DNA of 19,068 nucleotides from Tieghemiomyces parasiticus (GCA_027575765.1 JANBPT010000923.1:1-19068), one strand, 5' to 3'. Shown: positions 1 to 10,830, counted from the stretch's first letter. Notes: generated from the letters alone by a model not told the origin. Made by a program: numbers and translations.

Positions 1-258
1 ATTAGTAACCGCGATAATCGAAGTCTCTGTAATGATTTTACCGGCGTTGGCTGCTATCCAGCGTCAGAGCACAGTGCAACGGCACTACATATATATACCT
101 AGCTCTTAAAATGAAACCCGTATTCCCCAGCCTGGTTAACCTACCATGCCAATGTCCGTAGCGGGTATCCTTTAAGCCTATCATCCCAACGCGGATTGAC
201 GAAATCACCTAGCTTTACTTGATCCTTGCTAATTTTCTCGCTCGCCAATACCATCGCC
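1..258. other. 3' flank of the MSH1-type gene
   Basis: Short AT-leaning stretch downstream of the mismatch-repair gene, which is read leftwards. It holds a small (TA)n run near 90-98. I see no AATAAA on the minus strand and no ORF with recognisable content. It probably contains the 3' UTR and cleavage site of the gene to its right. Confidence 0.4.
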
Positions 259-3200
259 TCACTTAAAAGACTCCTTCAAATCAAAAATCAGGTTGATGGC
301 CTGGCGCGCTGTCAACTGCTCAGTATCCACGGGAAGCAAAATCCGCTTGATTTGCTCCAGCCGTTCGTGATCGCGACTGGCTTCCGGGTCGGATAACGGC
401 GGGGTGGCGAAGCCAACTGGTGGTGGCGCTATCGCACTCCAAGGTGTAGGTGCTTCTACTGCCGCTGCCGTCGCTGACGATGGCAGGGTCTGCTGTTGCA
501 TAACCTCACGCGCGAGGGCGAGGGCATCCGCGGGGAACCCGGCGAGTTGGGCGACCTGGATGCCATGGGACCGGCGACTGATCCCGGGGAGTACTTTATG
601 GACGAAAGAGAAATGGCCCTCTTCATCGGTAAACAGCGACGTATGGTAGAACGCCAACCCGTCCGCGTGGCTCTCATCTCCACCCTTCACATCACCACCA
701 GTGTCAGTGATCATATCGGTGAGTTCATGGTAGTGGGTTGCAACCAAACTACGACACCGGATGCGGCGGGCGAGGGTCCAGAGGGCGGCATAGGCGATGG
801 CCAAGCCGTCGGCGGTGGCAGTCCCACGGCCAACCTCGTCCATGATGACGAACGAGCGCGGGGTGGCGTGGTGTAGGATATGCGCCGTCTCGCTCATCTC
901 CACCATAAACGTCGACTGGTCACCGGCCAGATTATCGGAGGCACCTACCCGGCTAAACAAACGATCGACGATGCTGAGCCGGGCGGTATGGGCCGGCACG
1001 AAGGACCCGATCTGGGCCAAGATGACCAAGATGGCGTTCTGACGTAGAAACGTACTCTTCCCGCCCATGTTGGGTCCCGTGAGCAAGATGGTAGGGCAGT
1101 CGGCGGTGAGTCGACAGTCGTTACTAATAAAGTTGCGGCTGCTGCGCCGGCGAAGGTTCATTTCGACCACCGGGTGACGTCCCCCGCGGACGTCAAACAC
1201 GTCGGGTTCGGCCAACAGGGTCGGTCGGGTGTAGCCGAAATCGCAGGCTACTTGGGCGAATGAAGCTGCCACGTCGATCTGCGCGAGGACCCGGCAGTTG
1301 GTTACTACAGAGAAACTTCGATCAAGGACCCGGTGCACCAGGTCTTGATAGAGGGCAATCTCCTCGTCGAGGATGCGCGACCGTAGCGCCTGCAGGCGTT
1401 CGGCAAGGTGGGTCCACCGTGGATGGAGGTATCGGTATTTACTACGGAGTTTCTGGAACACCGTCATCTCCTCCATCGGCGGCTCCCCACGTCCCTCGTC
1501 CACTTCCAACATCAATTGTTGCGACTCCTCGAACCGTTTGCCCTCGCGGGCCGTCATTTCTACGTACCCGCGGGTTCCCGCCCCAATGACGAGCTGTAGG
1601 CTGGTGACGCCGAGCTCGGTACACAGGGAGTCTTCCAAATCCGCTTCGGCCTGTTCCAGCCCGGCAAGTTCGGTGTGGAGTTGGGTGAGGACCGGGCAGG
1701 CCCGTGGATTAATGAACCCGTGCTGACTGACGCGTTTCGGGGCTTCCTCGCCCAGGTACCGGCGAATATCGGCTGCCATGTCATCTAATGGCACCATCCG
1801 GGCGAGGAGGTCGCAGGGGCTATTGCCAGGTGTCAGGTCACCGCCGCCTTCCCTCGGTGGGGTCGCAGGTTGGGACGTGAGCGTTTCATTGAACACCGGG
1901 GCGCACAACCGGGTAATTTGGCTCGCGGCTTCGAGGGCACTAGCCACGACCAACAGGTCTGCAGGACCCCCGTACCCGAGGGACAGCTTTTGGATAGCCC
2001 GTTGGGCGTCCCGCGCTGACCCCAGAATATCCCTCGTCCGAAATAGCAAATCCGGTCGGTCGTAAAACCTTTGCACCAGGTCGAGCCGCTCGTTGAGGGC
2101 CGAGACGGAAGTGAGTGGCGACCGGAGGTACTCGGCGAGTAGTCGCGAACCGGCCTTCGTACGGGTTTGATCGATGGTGTGGATCAGGCTACCCACTTTG
2201 GTTCCCGTGGTGAGCGATTCGAGAATCTCGAGCGACCGGAGGGTGTAGCTGTCTACCCGCATGGTGTGCACCGGGTTGTACCGCGTGGAAGTTTGTAGGC
2301 GCGGGAATTTCCCCACTTGGGTCTCGGCGACGTACCGCAGGAGGGCCCACGTGGCACTCTGTTCAGCATCCGTCAGGTCTAGGTTGCGGATGAAGGCGTT
2401 GACGTTAGGAGCAGTTTCCTTGGCGGCGGTGATGGGGTCAGTCGTGGTGGTGGAGGTGATGGCACTGGACGGAGTGGCGGATGTGGCAGGTGACACGGTG
2501 GCGGCGGACCCGGCCTCTAGGGCCATACCTTCGCGGTCAGACCACGGCGTCCTGAATAGGGCCAGCGGCTTGGCGGTGAAGGTTACGTACGGGTCGTTGG
2601 TGGTAAACGCCGACTGGATGAGCGGGGTGAGTACGGTCTCGTACTCACGCGGGACGATAATCTCCCGAGGTTTAATCCGAGCCAGATCGGACACCAGTTC
2701 GGTGCGGTCGGAAACGGTGGTGAGGAAGTCGCCCGTGGCCAGATCAAGCCAGGCCAGGCCCACCTGCTGGAGGACGGTGGAAGAGGCGGTGATGGCGGCC
2801 TCATCGGGCGACGCAACCGGGCAGTGCGGATACACGGCCAGGAGGTAGTTATTCTGGGCGGGATTGATAAACTGCTCGTCAATCAACGTCCCCGGCGTTA
2901 TGATCCGGGCCAGTCGGCGGGACCACTTCCGGGTGATTGGATCCTGGTACTGTTCACAGATGGCCACGTGTTTACGGTGTTTAACCACGAGAGTTTCGAG
3001 GTGCCGATCAACATAGCGTGCAGGAAATCCGGTGAACCGGAAATGGTGTCGACGGATCTTACGGGTGACCACCTGCATCTCGAGGATGGCGCCCACTTCG
3101 TCGGCCTGCTCGTAGTAGAGTTCGTAAAAATCGCCCACCCGGGTGAGGAGGACACACGTCGGGTGTTCATCCATTAGCTGGCGGACGAGTTTGAGGAGCC

Positions 3201-3684
3201 GGGTCGTGGGTTCCGTTTGGAGGAGCCGGGCCGAGGTGTCAGCGTCGTCCTCATCGACGAAGGTGGGGTCGCCGTCCTCTTCGTCACCGGTGCGGGTGGC
3301 GGAGGCGGTCAGGGACGACCTTGTACGAGACCGTCTGGTCCGTAATATCGAAGCAAGGGGGCTTGAGCTAATGTACCGTTGTGATCCAGGGGTGGCCATC
3401 AATTGGGGAAGCAACGGCAACGCGTGAACCGGTCCGCCAGGTAATAGTAACGAGGGCCCCCGGGCCACAGCGATCGAGTATCCCTCGGCCTTAAGAGGTT
3501 GACGCTTACAATAGCCAGCCGTAACACAGTGGGTTGCAACAGCTCGGCGCAGGGCGGAGCAGTACCGGTAGTGCCCGACTTCCCCTGAGAGCAGCCAGCC
3601 CGACGGCCGTCGCGTTGCCGTCGGAATTACCAGTGGTCGGTGGCCGGTTCCCCGGGATCGGAGCTGGGCAATCAGGTGGCGCAT
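259..3684 (-). CDS. MSH1: MutS-family DNA mismatch repair ATPase, mitochondrial MSH1 type
   Basis: Predicted to bind mismatched or damaged base pairs and use ATP to act in repair and stability of mitochondrial DNA. Counting from the ATG at 3684 the protein has 1141 residues in one exon. It has an Arg-rich leader, an acidic stretch, then the mismatch-binding domain with the DFYE motif (Phe186, Glu188), connector and lever domains, and a C-terminal ABC-type ATPase. The ATPase has the P-loop GPNMGGKST (Lys876), Walker B MDEVGRGT (Asp949, Glu950) and the ATHYHELT motif (His984). A Ser/Thr/Ala-rich insert lies around residues 385-425. FYE plus a leader points to MSH1 rather than MSH2-MSH6. The frame stays open to 3867 but begins there with TTG, so the first ATG (3682-3684) was chosen. 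A second ATG at 3397-3399 precedes another Ser/Arg-rich leader-like segment and is a possible start. Yeast Msh1 is about 960 residues; the excess is mainly N-terminal. Confidence 0.93.
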   Translation of the reverse strand: MRHLIAQLRSRGTGHRPLVIPTATRRPSGWLLSGEVGHYRYCSALRRAVATHCVTAGYCKRQPLKAEGYSIAVARGPSLLLPGGPVHALPLLPQLMATPGSQRYISSSPLASILRTRRSRTRSSLTASATRTGDEEDGDPTFVDEDDADTSARLLQTEPTTRLLKLVRQLMDEHPTCVLLTRVGDFYELYYEQADEVGAILEMQVVTRKIRRHHFRFTGFPARYVDRHLETLVVKHRKHVAICEQYQDPITRKWSRRLARIITPGTLIDEQFINPAQNNYLLAVYPHCPVASPDEAAITASSTVLQQVGLAWLDLATGDFLTTVSDRTELVSDLARIKPREIIVPREYETVLTPLIQSAFTTNDPYVTFTAKPLALFRTPWSDREGMALEAGSAATVSPATSATPSSAITSTTTTDPITAAKETAPNVNAFIRNLDLTDAEQSATWALLRYVAETQVGKFPRLQTSTRYNPVHTMRVDSYTLRSLEILESLTTGTKVGSLIHTIDQTRTKAGSRLLAEYLRSPLTSVSALNERLDLVQRFYDRPDLLFRTRDILGSARDAQRAIQKLSLGYGGPADLLVVASALEAASQITRLCAPVFNETLTSQPATPPREGGGDLTPGNSPCDLLARMVPLDDMAADIRRYLGEEAPKRVSQHGFINPRACPVLTQLHTELAGLEQAEADLEDSLCTELGVTSLQLVIGAGTRGYVEMTAREGKRFEESQQLMLEVDEGRGEPPMEEMTVFQKLRSKYRYLHPRWTHLAERLQALRSRILDEEIALYQDLVHRVLDRSFSVVTNCRVLAQIDVAASFAQVACDFGYTRPTLLAEPDVFDVRGGRHPVVEMNLRRRSSRNFISNDCRLTADCPTILLTGPNMGGKSTFLRQNAILVILAQIGSFVPAHTARLSIVDRLFSRVGASDNLAGDQSTFMVEMSETAHILHHATPRSFVIMDEVGRGTATADGLAIAYAALWTLARRIRCRSLVATHYHELTDMITDTGGDVKGGDESHADGLAFYHTSLFTDEEGHFSFVHKVLPGISRRSHGIQVAQLAGFPADALALAREVMQQQTLPSSATAAAVEAPTPWSAIAPPPVGFATPPLSDPEASRDHERLEQIKRILLPVDTEQLTARQAINLIFDLKESFK

Positions 3685-4386
3685 GACAAAGGTGCGGGAA
3701 GACCTATGGGCGATCGTCCGAGCGGGGCAACCAGGGTAAAGCAGGGTGCGTGTACGCGTGTGGGCCTGTGTAGGAATCCAGGTGTCTCGGGGTGGATTCG
3801 AAGCGCTAGAAGGCAGTGTGGTATGGCCAACGGAGCGCAGTAGTGCTAAAAAAAAATAGGTGAGCAAACCGCTAAAGGGTTTAGTGGGCTCCTATGGCTG
3901 CGGCACGGTGTGGCAGAATCAGAAACGGAATGAGGAGATGCGCCGGCCCTGGCATCCAACTCGACGTAACTGCGAGAAACTGCCGTGGCAATCGTGGCCA
4001 GCTGTGGTTTTGAAATCTAACCAGACCGGTGGCTGGGAGGCCATGGTCATTGCCGTGGCCGAAGTAGAGGACCTCTCGCCAACCAGTGAAAAACTATGAC
4101 CAGTCTAAGCAGCCGTCAAAATATTTACGCTCCGCGACCATTTGAACGGTGTCAATTACTTCTGCGCTACGTGCATCTAATACTCCTCCCCTTGCTCTTG
4201 GTGAACTATGGTTGCGAATGCTCCTGATGCCAAAATCAATTAACACAATGGGCCGTGAAGGGCGCCACATTTTATTGTTGCAGTATTTCAACAGGTAAGG
4301 GGTTTGGCCAACTGGGTAACGATGGCCAAGTACTGAGTCACTCATTAGGGTGGGATACATACCCCCGAAAAAAAACGTATGACTCC
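3685..4386. other. Spacer between TPI and MSH1 (both on minus strand)
   Basis: About 700 bases holding the 3' UTR of the isomerase gene and the 5' region of the MSH1 gene. On the minus strand a run of nine T followed by AG (about 3846-3855) looks like a splice acceptor, so the MSH1 transcript may have a leader intron or a small upstream exon. No TATA box is clear. A 79-codon plus-strand frame here starts with GTG and looks accidental. Confidence 0.4.
4271..4276 (-). terminator. AATAAA polyadenylation signal candidate for TPI
   Basis: The minus strand reads AATAAA about 110 nt past the isomerase stop codon. The position and exact hexamer fit a eukaryotic poly(A) signal. The cleavage site itself cannot be read from sequence. 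Confidence 0.5.
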
Positions 4387-5697
<1,311 letters not shown>

Positions 5698-5810
5698 GAT
5701 GCTGATCGGGTAGAGGGGTGGAGTTTAAGAAGAGGGTGGATAAAGAGGCGGTAAGAATGAATAGATTAACAAATGCTGGAAAACTAGTAAAGTAAGCTGC
5801 GTGAGGAAGG

Positions 5811-5818
5811 TTATATAA
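5811..5818 (-). promoter_or_regulatory. TATA box of the TPI gene
   Basis: TTATATAA, the same on both strands, centred about 117 nt before the isomerase ATG. The distance fits a fungal core promoter with a short 5' UTR. Confidence 0.6.
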
Positions 5819-6998
5819 GGGCAGCGCTTCCCCAAGTTAAAGGTCTCGGTGGGCGTGACGGACGGGCTGGGGCACTCAGGGTCGAGCGTCTCAGGTGTAG
5901 TCTCGATGGTCCCTCCCCCTCTACTAACGTAAGGAGTGCCGACCCTGCGGCGTAGCCGGTATGAGTAGTTGGTATGGGACAAGGAGTTACGTCAAGTGGG
6001 ACGGTTGGGGCGGGTGATGAGAAGGGGGCGGATCACTGAGGGCATGCGCCACGGCAGCCCCCCACCCGGCTCCTAGGCTAGGTGCCGCACGTTTCGATGT
6101 TGTCTGTGCCATTAGTGGTCAGTAGGTTCGGAAGGACTAACATAAGCTGCCACGCGTTCTCGCTTCCGCGCTAGCGTGTAACCTGATATCCCGTTTGCGC
6201 CCGACGGATCAATGCGGCCGCGTGCGGTCTAGATATACCAGTAAGCATGGGGGAACCGATAGCTCCGACTATCGATACGGTGCAGTTCTACCTGACGCAA
6301 CAGCCAGGCGACGAATTTGCAAAGATACCACCGCCCAGCAGAGAAATTACTGGGGGGGATAGTACATGGTTACGAACATATCATATCTCCGGACCAGTTG
6401 CTACCTATTGTCGACTCCATTCCCGACTGGTTAGAGACTGGCGAAGCTGGAAAATCGGCAGGCCGATGTGACTGAAGCGGGCGGCGGTGGCTAGGCCGTT
6501 CTCGTGGATTAAGCAGCAAAGCTGTTGTTATCTAGCCGTTTTAATGACGTCTTGTAGAATGCTCGGACGGGAAGAGTGCTACCCGAGCCTACTAAGCCAT
6601 CGCATGGTCCGTTTCCGGCAAGCGGGATCGATGCTGTCACTAACACTGGGCTGATGAGCAGGAGGAGTCTGCCACACACTCCGGGCATCAGAGCTGCCGA
6701 CCATCGCCCTCGCTGGTTATTAGTTAGCAAGGTCCCCTGGCGAGTTACCCTGGACGATGTTGCCATTGTTCAGCCCAACCCCTCAGATACAATTCAATCG
6801 GTTGGCAGTGGACCCTGCGACACACAACTACCAGTCTCAGGGTCTGGTGCTAGATTGGCTGACTGTTAACCATGTACCCTTTCTGATTTGATTGCGCCGT
6901 TAATTTTGGGTAGACTACTCACTGTTCACGCGTCATTTGGAATGAACATACATTAAAGGAGGCCGCTGTCATCGTACTGACTCGTTGTTAGCATTCCA

Positions 6999-7014
6999 CC
7001 GTCGCGCGCGACGG
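6999..7014. promoter_or_regulatory. 16-bp perfect palindrome upstream of the CAP gene TATA box
   Basis: CCGTCGCGCGCGACGG is its own reverse complement across all 16 bases. It sits 50 bp upstream of the TATA box at 7065. A site for a dimeric transcription factor is a reasonable guess, but no factor is identified. Confidence 0.4.
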
Positions 7015-7064
7015 CAATGTTCGCCAGGCAGCGTCACGATGCGGAGATAATTAAGGGAGAGCGG

Positions 7065-7072
7065 TATATAAG
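7065..7072 (+). promoter_or_regulatory. TATA box of the CAP-domain gene
   Basis: TATATAAG lies about 170 nt before the ATG at 7239. The stretch between is C- and A-rich with few G, as expected for a 5' UTR, and has no obvious intron. Confidence 0.6.
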
Positions 7073-7238
7073 GACCAAGATCCGGGTACGATTGACTCCT
7101 CACAGTTCAATGACATTGGATCAGCAATGCTGGCATTGCCCCACTATCTTCACGTACCGATCAACACGCTCGTTGTAGCCACTAACTAAGCCGCCCAGTC
7201 ACTCGTACCCCATCCACCACACGGAACACATAGGCACA

Positions 7239-8615
7239 ATGAGAGTTGGCCTAACCTTACTTGTTGCCATCATCCCTTGGCTCATTGGCAAGGGGCAGGC
7301 GGAGCGTCTAAATATGCTCAAGATGGCCTGCCTGGTCAATCAGGAACGCACCCAACGTGGCCTGCAGCCACTCCGGATCGACGCCAGTCTCATGGACGTG
7401 GCTACGGGTCACTCGCGTTACCAGTCCCGCGTGGGGGTGATGACGCACGACGACGATGCTGGTGGAGTTGGCGACCGTGTCCACCAGAACGGGTTCGACT
7501 GGAGCACCGTGGCTGAGAATGTCGCCGAAGGGTACCCTGACGAAGATCGCGCCATGATCGGCTGGATGAACTCGCCCGGTCATCGCGCCAATATCCTCGA
7601 CCCGAACTACACTCATTTTGGCGCCGCGCGTAAGGAAGACTACTGGACCCAGGTTTTCGCTCGGCCGCATTCCCAATATAAGGCAGCAAATACCGGGTCG
7701 GTCTCGCGACTCCAACCCGCCGACGCCCCTGTGTGTCCCACTGCGGCCGATATTGAGCCTGAATTGCTGGCGCGTATCCAGGATGAGAATTCAGGCAACC
7801 TATCCTCGGACGACATGCCCACGAGTACCCCTCTGCACGTCCAACCGGTAGCTGAACCCAGCACAGAGCCCGCCCCGCCGACGACCACCCCTCTGCATGT
7901 CCAACCGGTGGCTGAACCCAATCCAGAGCCCGTTCCGCCTACGACCGGCCTGTCAGTCATCCAGAGCGAGTCTGAGGCACCCCTTATGCTGTCGAGTGCG
8001 CCCGCGCCCGAAGTCCCTGGCAGGGTATCCCAGGAAGGGGATCGGACCAATATACCGCTGCCCCGGCCTCCCCCTACTTATCACGTGACCTCATTTCACC
8101 ATAACCGCCCCCAGCAGTCACAGGAAAACAAAGCTCAGCGGGGGACATCCCAGACACCAGCCGCGGTCGAGGCAGATGATGAACGTGGCGCCGAAACAAC
8201 CGATTCGATGCCCATGACTGCCCCCGTCCGCTTCTCGCCAACGGTAGCGCCGGCTATGGACCACGTGGCGTCCGCTGAAGACCCATTGATTCCCAGCACC
8301 GCCACCGAAGATGCACAGCTGGTTGCCGAAACTGAGGTCAAGTCGTCCACAATTTCTCCAATGCATTACCACCCGCCCCCTCTCGAGAGCGCCGGGATGC
8401 TTAGTCAAGAGACTATGGAGGTGAGTTTGGGTTTTGCTCCCCAGGACCACGGAGGCAAGCCGTTCCTCAAATGGCTGCACTCCGGTCTGTTTGATGGGTC
8501 CCATTTCCTCCTGCGCCGGTCAACACTTCCGCAACCCCATCGCCAGACCCCGAGCTACATCGCCCACACGACCAGGCCAGTCGGAATTCGAGGTCGTAAT
8601 GGACCTACTTTGTAG
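7239..8615 (+). CDS. Secreted CAP/SCP-domain protein with Pro/Thr-rich tail
   Basis: Predicted extracellular protein of the CAP superfamily (CRISP, antigen 5, PR-1). Fungal members such as the yeast Pry proteins bind sterols and lipids; the ligand here is unknown. The 458 residues start with a signal peptide (about 1-21, ending KGQA). The CAP domain (about 25-142) keeps the tetrad-type residues His58, Glu93 in AENVAEGY and His115 in WMNSPGHRANIL, plus His70, and ends with YWTQVFAR. From about residue 150 the chain is low-complexity, rich in Pro, Thr, Glu and Ser, with a 20-residue unit occurring twice. This suggests a flexible, possibly O-glycosylated stalk. No GPI signal or membrane anchor is seen at the C-terminus. 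It reads as a single exon: a GTGAGT at 8420 resembles a donor, but G/C-ending codons continue past it. An ATG with a TATA box upstream supports the start. Confidence 0.88.
   Translation: MRVGLTLLVAIIPWLIGKGQAERLNMLKMACLVNQERTQRGLQPLRIDASLMDVATGHSRYQSRVGVMTHDDDAGGVGDRVHQNGFDWSTVAENVAEGYPDEDRAMIGWMNSPGHRANILDPNYTHFGAARKEDYWTQVFARPHSQYKAANTGSVSRLQPADAPVCPTAADIEPELLARIQDENSGNLSSDDMPTSTPLHVQPVAEPSTEPAPPTTTPLHVQPVAEPNPEPVPPTTGLSVIQSESEAPLMLSSAPAPEVPGRVSQEGDRTNIPLPRPPPTYHVTSFHHNRPQQSQENKAQRGTSQTPAAVEADDERGAETTDSMPMTAPVRFSPTVAPAMDHVASAEDPLIPSTATEDAQLVAETEVKSSTISPMHYHPPPLESAGMLSQETMEVSLGFAPQDHGGKPFLKWLHSGLFDGSHFLLRRSTLPQPHRQTPSYIAHTTRPVGIRGRNGPTL
7821..7940 (+). repeat. Two 60-bp tandem repeats in the CAP protein tail
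   Basis: Copies 7821-7880 and 7881-7940 are in frame and encode near-identical 20-residue units around TPLHVQPVAEP. Differences lie mostly at single bases and in the final P/E/A part. This is a recent in-frame duplication in the disordered tail. Confidence 0.9.
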
Positions 8616-10588
8616 ATCATTTCTCAAGCATAATGCTGTGCATGCTTAGAGGTTTGCGACCGAGCTGAGAATAATAGGTGATATTTATGCGCCGACCTAG
8701 AAGCCAGCCCCGTAGTGATATGGGCATTTTCTTTAGTCATTCGTGTGGTGATATTAGCTATCATATATGTCGCTCCCCAGTAAATTTTATTCATATCGAT
8801 GCGACATGCCAAATGCCCCCTATATCTCCATCTGAGACCTGCGCGCCGTCTATGTAAAAGGCTGGGTACAGACTGCCCAACTACCATGTCCATTGTGGTG
8901 CCGTTTTGCTTATCTATACCTCCAATCAACCAAGTCTGCCCCGAGGTCGATCCGTCCGCCGGTTCGTTTCTGACCACTGACTTTCAAAACCGCGCTGATG
9001 TCCATACACAGCGGCTAGCGTATTACCACGTCGCTTCGAACCGGTGTGGGAGAAAGGAGGTGGGCTGGTCCCACGGCCCCACGGTGAACTGCAGCACCCT
9101 ACTGCTGAACAGGTCTAGCGGACTTTGGAATATCCCGCTTTACTCATTGGTAACCTCAGACCTCCATGATTCCGATTTGGGGCCTGAGGTGGTTGTGACT
9201 GCCCTTCCGTATCCCCTAGTTAGCGATGTGGAGTCCCATTGTACCTCCACTGGTTCGTCTATCGGAGGGAGGGTGGCAATCCTTACCCTGTTCTGCAACC
9301 TGACACACGGCGCTAATCCTAAAAAATACATATCAAAGAGGCCCCTAGTTGACTGGCTAACCTGCCAACACAGGATTCGCCTTTGTTGTCAGAGGTTGCA
9401 GCTTAATATGGGCGCGAGAGTTTGTCAGAAACCACCTTTGTTAAATCCATTCACCAACGCCGGACCGATTTTTGCCTAGCCACTGGGGGCGTTGCTGCCA
9501 AACTCGGTCCTCTATGAATAAATCTCGTCGGCTCTTTTCACGGAAAATATACAGCCTCAGCTCCCTACAATGGTCCTTTATCAGTTAAGCTGCAGGCCTA
9601 TCGAGCAACGATGGGTCGGAGGCGCACTGGCTCAACCCCTGACAGACTTCATTTGCCAGTCAAAACTACCAACCATCGGCTCAGGACTTCCCCTAGCAGA
9701 CATGACAGCAGCGCTGGCCTCGCTCGCGGTGACCGGCCAGTTGTTGGAGTCAGGGCTACCTCACCCGACACATCTCAGTCGCCAGCACCCGTGCTCATTA
9801 ATCTTCATCCACATATCCGCCGCACAGTTGCTTGTAGTACCAGTGCCCGCGATTACCCGGCTGCCGCCGAGTTCAGCCTAATCCTGCTCGATCCGTTTTT
9901 TTCTCCCTTGACTCGGGTTATTACTAACCCGCGGGAGGCTTTGGTCCCTAACCCGGGAAACAGCGGCCAGTATAGTACGCTTTTGGACACGAGGGGCAGT
10001 TGCTATCCGCGAGGGGCGCGAGGAAAGGGCGTATCTGGGATCTATCTCAACCGATAGCTAAAGTCACTGGTCACCCTGTGGAAGGGTGGGGGAGGAAATA
10101 GAAATTGAGGAGGTGGCCGCCTGTCTGCCCCATCAGTGACCGGCGGTCGCGTCAATCCCTTCGTCGTCAGATTATCGGCGGGCCGCCCCTCCATTTTAGC
10201 ATGCTCTGCACAACGTATCTCTGGAGGGCGCGGCTGGTGAGATGTAAGGGGCCGCTTTGCGGCTTGCCGAAAGCACCTCAATTCCTGACTTGGTACCCAG
10301 AGCTACTCCAGTATTGAGATTCTAATTTATAGCGACAGACTCGGGGGATTGACACTGTGTGGCCAAGCGAGGGAGCGTAGGATAAGTAAGATAAAGGGGG
10401 TTGGCCATGGGGAGAGGGGTATGAAAAGCCGGTCGAATGAACGCGCGGGGCAGGTCAGTGACTGGCGGGCGTTGGAGGAGAGGGGATAGCGGCGGTGCGG
10501 CCGTTGGTCGAGTAAGCCGGGGCAATAATTGGCACCGCCAGTCACGTTGCCTAACGCAACCACGGCCTTCCCCTATCCCCAACCCGCC
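8616..10588. other. Long spacer between CAP gene and aminotransferase promoter
   Basis: About 2 kb with no recognised gene. It contains a 226-codon open frame (8799-9479), overlapping 103- and 148-codon frames (9570-10057) and a perfect 7-bp hairpin at 9914-9931. Third codon positions in these frames lack the G/C excess of the neighbouring genes. Two GATA cores (10382-10396) sit near the downstream promoter. Confidence 0.35.
8799..9479 (+). CDS. Unrecognised 226-codon ORF, doubtful
   Basis: Open from an ATG at 8799 to TAG at 9477-9479. The product has about ten scattered cysteines and no signal peptide, membrane segment, repeat or family motif that I recognise. The length is more than chance comfortably gives at this base composition. 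However, codon use is not that of the neighbouring genes, no TATA box is clear upstream, and its start is followed by codons typical of non-coding sequence. It could be an accidental frame, an exon of a spliced gene, or a remnant of a decayed gene. No function is proposed. Confidence 0.15.
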   Translation: MRHAKCPLYLHLRPARRLCKRLGTDCPTTMSIVVPFCLSIPPINQVCPEVDPSAGSFLTTDFQNRADVHTQRLAYYHVASNRCGRKEVGWSHGPTVNCSTLLLNRSSGLWNIPLYSLVTSDLHDSDLGPEVVVTALPYPLVSDVESHCTSTGSSIGGRVAILTLFCNLTHGANPKKYISKRPLVDWLTCQHRIRLCCQRLQLNMGARVCQKPPLLNPFTNAGPIFA

Positions 10589-10595
10589 TATAAAG
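10589..10595 (+). promoter_or_regulatory. TATA box of the tyrosine aminotransferase gene
   Basis: TATAAAG in a C-rich context, followed by a pyrimidine-rich stretch up to 10770 that looks like a leader exon. It lies 760 nt before the ATG, so a long or spliced 5' UTR is required. It is the best TATA candidate on this side of the gene. Confidence 0.45.
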
Positions 10596-10793
10596 CAACC
10601 ACTCCCCGGCCATCCATGACCCATGCGACACTTAATTCCTTTCTTTTTTGCAATTTGTGACTGACACCTGCTGCGTTCTCTGCCGTAGCATACTTAAACT
10701 TTGGTACCTACCTCTCTATCCCCCCCATCCTTCACCATTACGACACCAGCCCCACTGCACCTAACACTGGTAAGTTAGGCCACCCTTTCGCCC

Positions 10794-10830
10794 CTATAGC
10801 AAACCATCCGGTTTGCTATAGAGCATGCTC
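10794..10830. repeat. 12-bp perfect hairpin followed by a 10-bp palindrome
   Basis: CTATAGCAAACC at 10794-10805 pairs exactly with 10810-10821 across the four-base loop ATCC. Starting on the last stem base, GAGCATGCTC (10821-10830) is itself a perfect palindrome. The site is in the probable leader intron, 24 nt after its donor. Confidence 0.8.

Larger units (their letters stand above)
5698..7238. other. Divergent intergenic region between TPI and the CAP gene
   Basis: About 1.5 kb feeding two genes that read away from each other. It holds a TATA box for each (5811-5818 and 7065-7072), a 16-bp palindrome at 6999-7014 and two ACGCGT hexamers (6152-6157 and 6928-6933), which match the MCB element known from yeast cell-cycle promoters. 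ORFs here are short (up to 97 codons), overlap on both strands and show no family motif. Confidence 0.45.

Noticed and set aside
2261..2848. 195-codon plus-strand frame
   Set aside because: Antisense to the MSH1 coding region, with no motif of its own.
3685..3867. Extending the MSH1 protein to a start at 3867
   Set aside because: The codon at 3865-3867 is TTG, not ATG; a eukaryotic nuclear gene should start at an ATG, and the first in this frame is 3682-3684.
6247..6471. 74-codon ATG frame in the divergent promoter region
   Set aside because: Short, no motif, no codon bias like the genes, and no separate promoter signal.
8420..8455. Short intron in the CAP gene (GTGAGT to CCCCAG)
   Set aside because: Only about 24 nt, too short to splice, and the codon pattern continues across it in frame.
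9000..9060. tRNA gene suggested by GCTTCGAACC
   Set aside because: The B-box match is imperfect and no acceptor stem, A box or anticodon arm can be folded around it.
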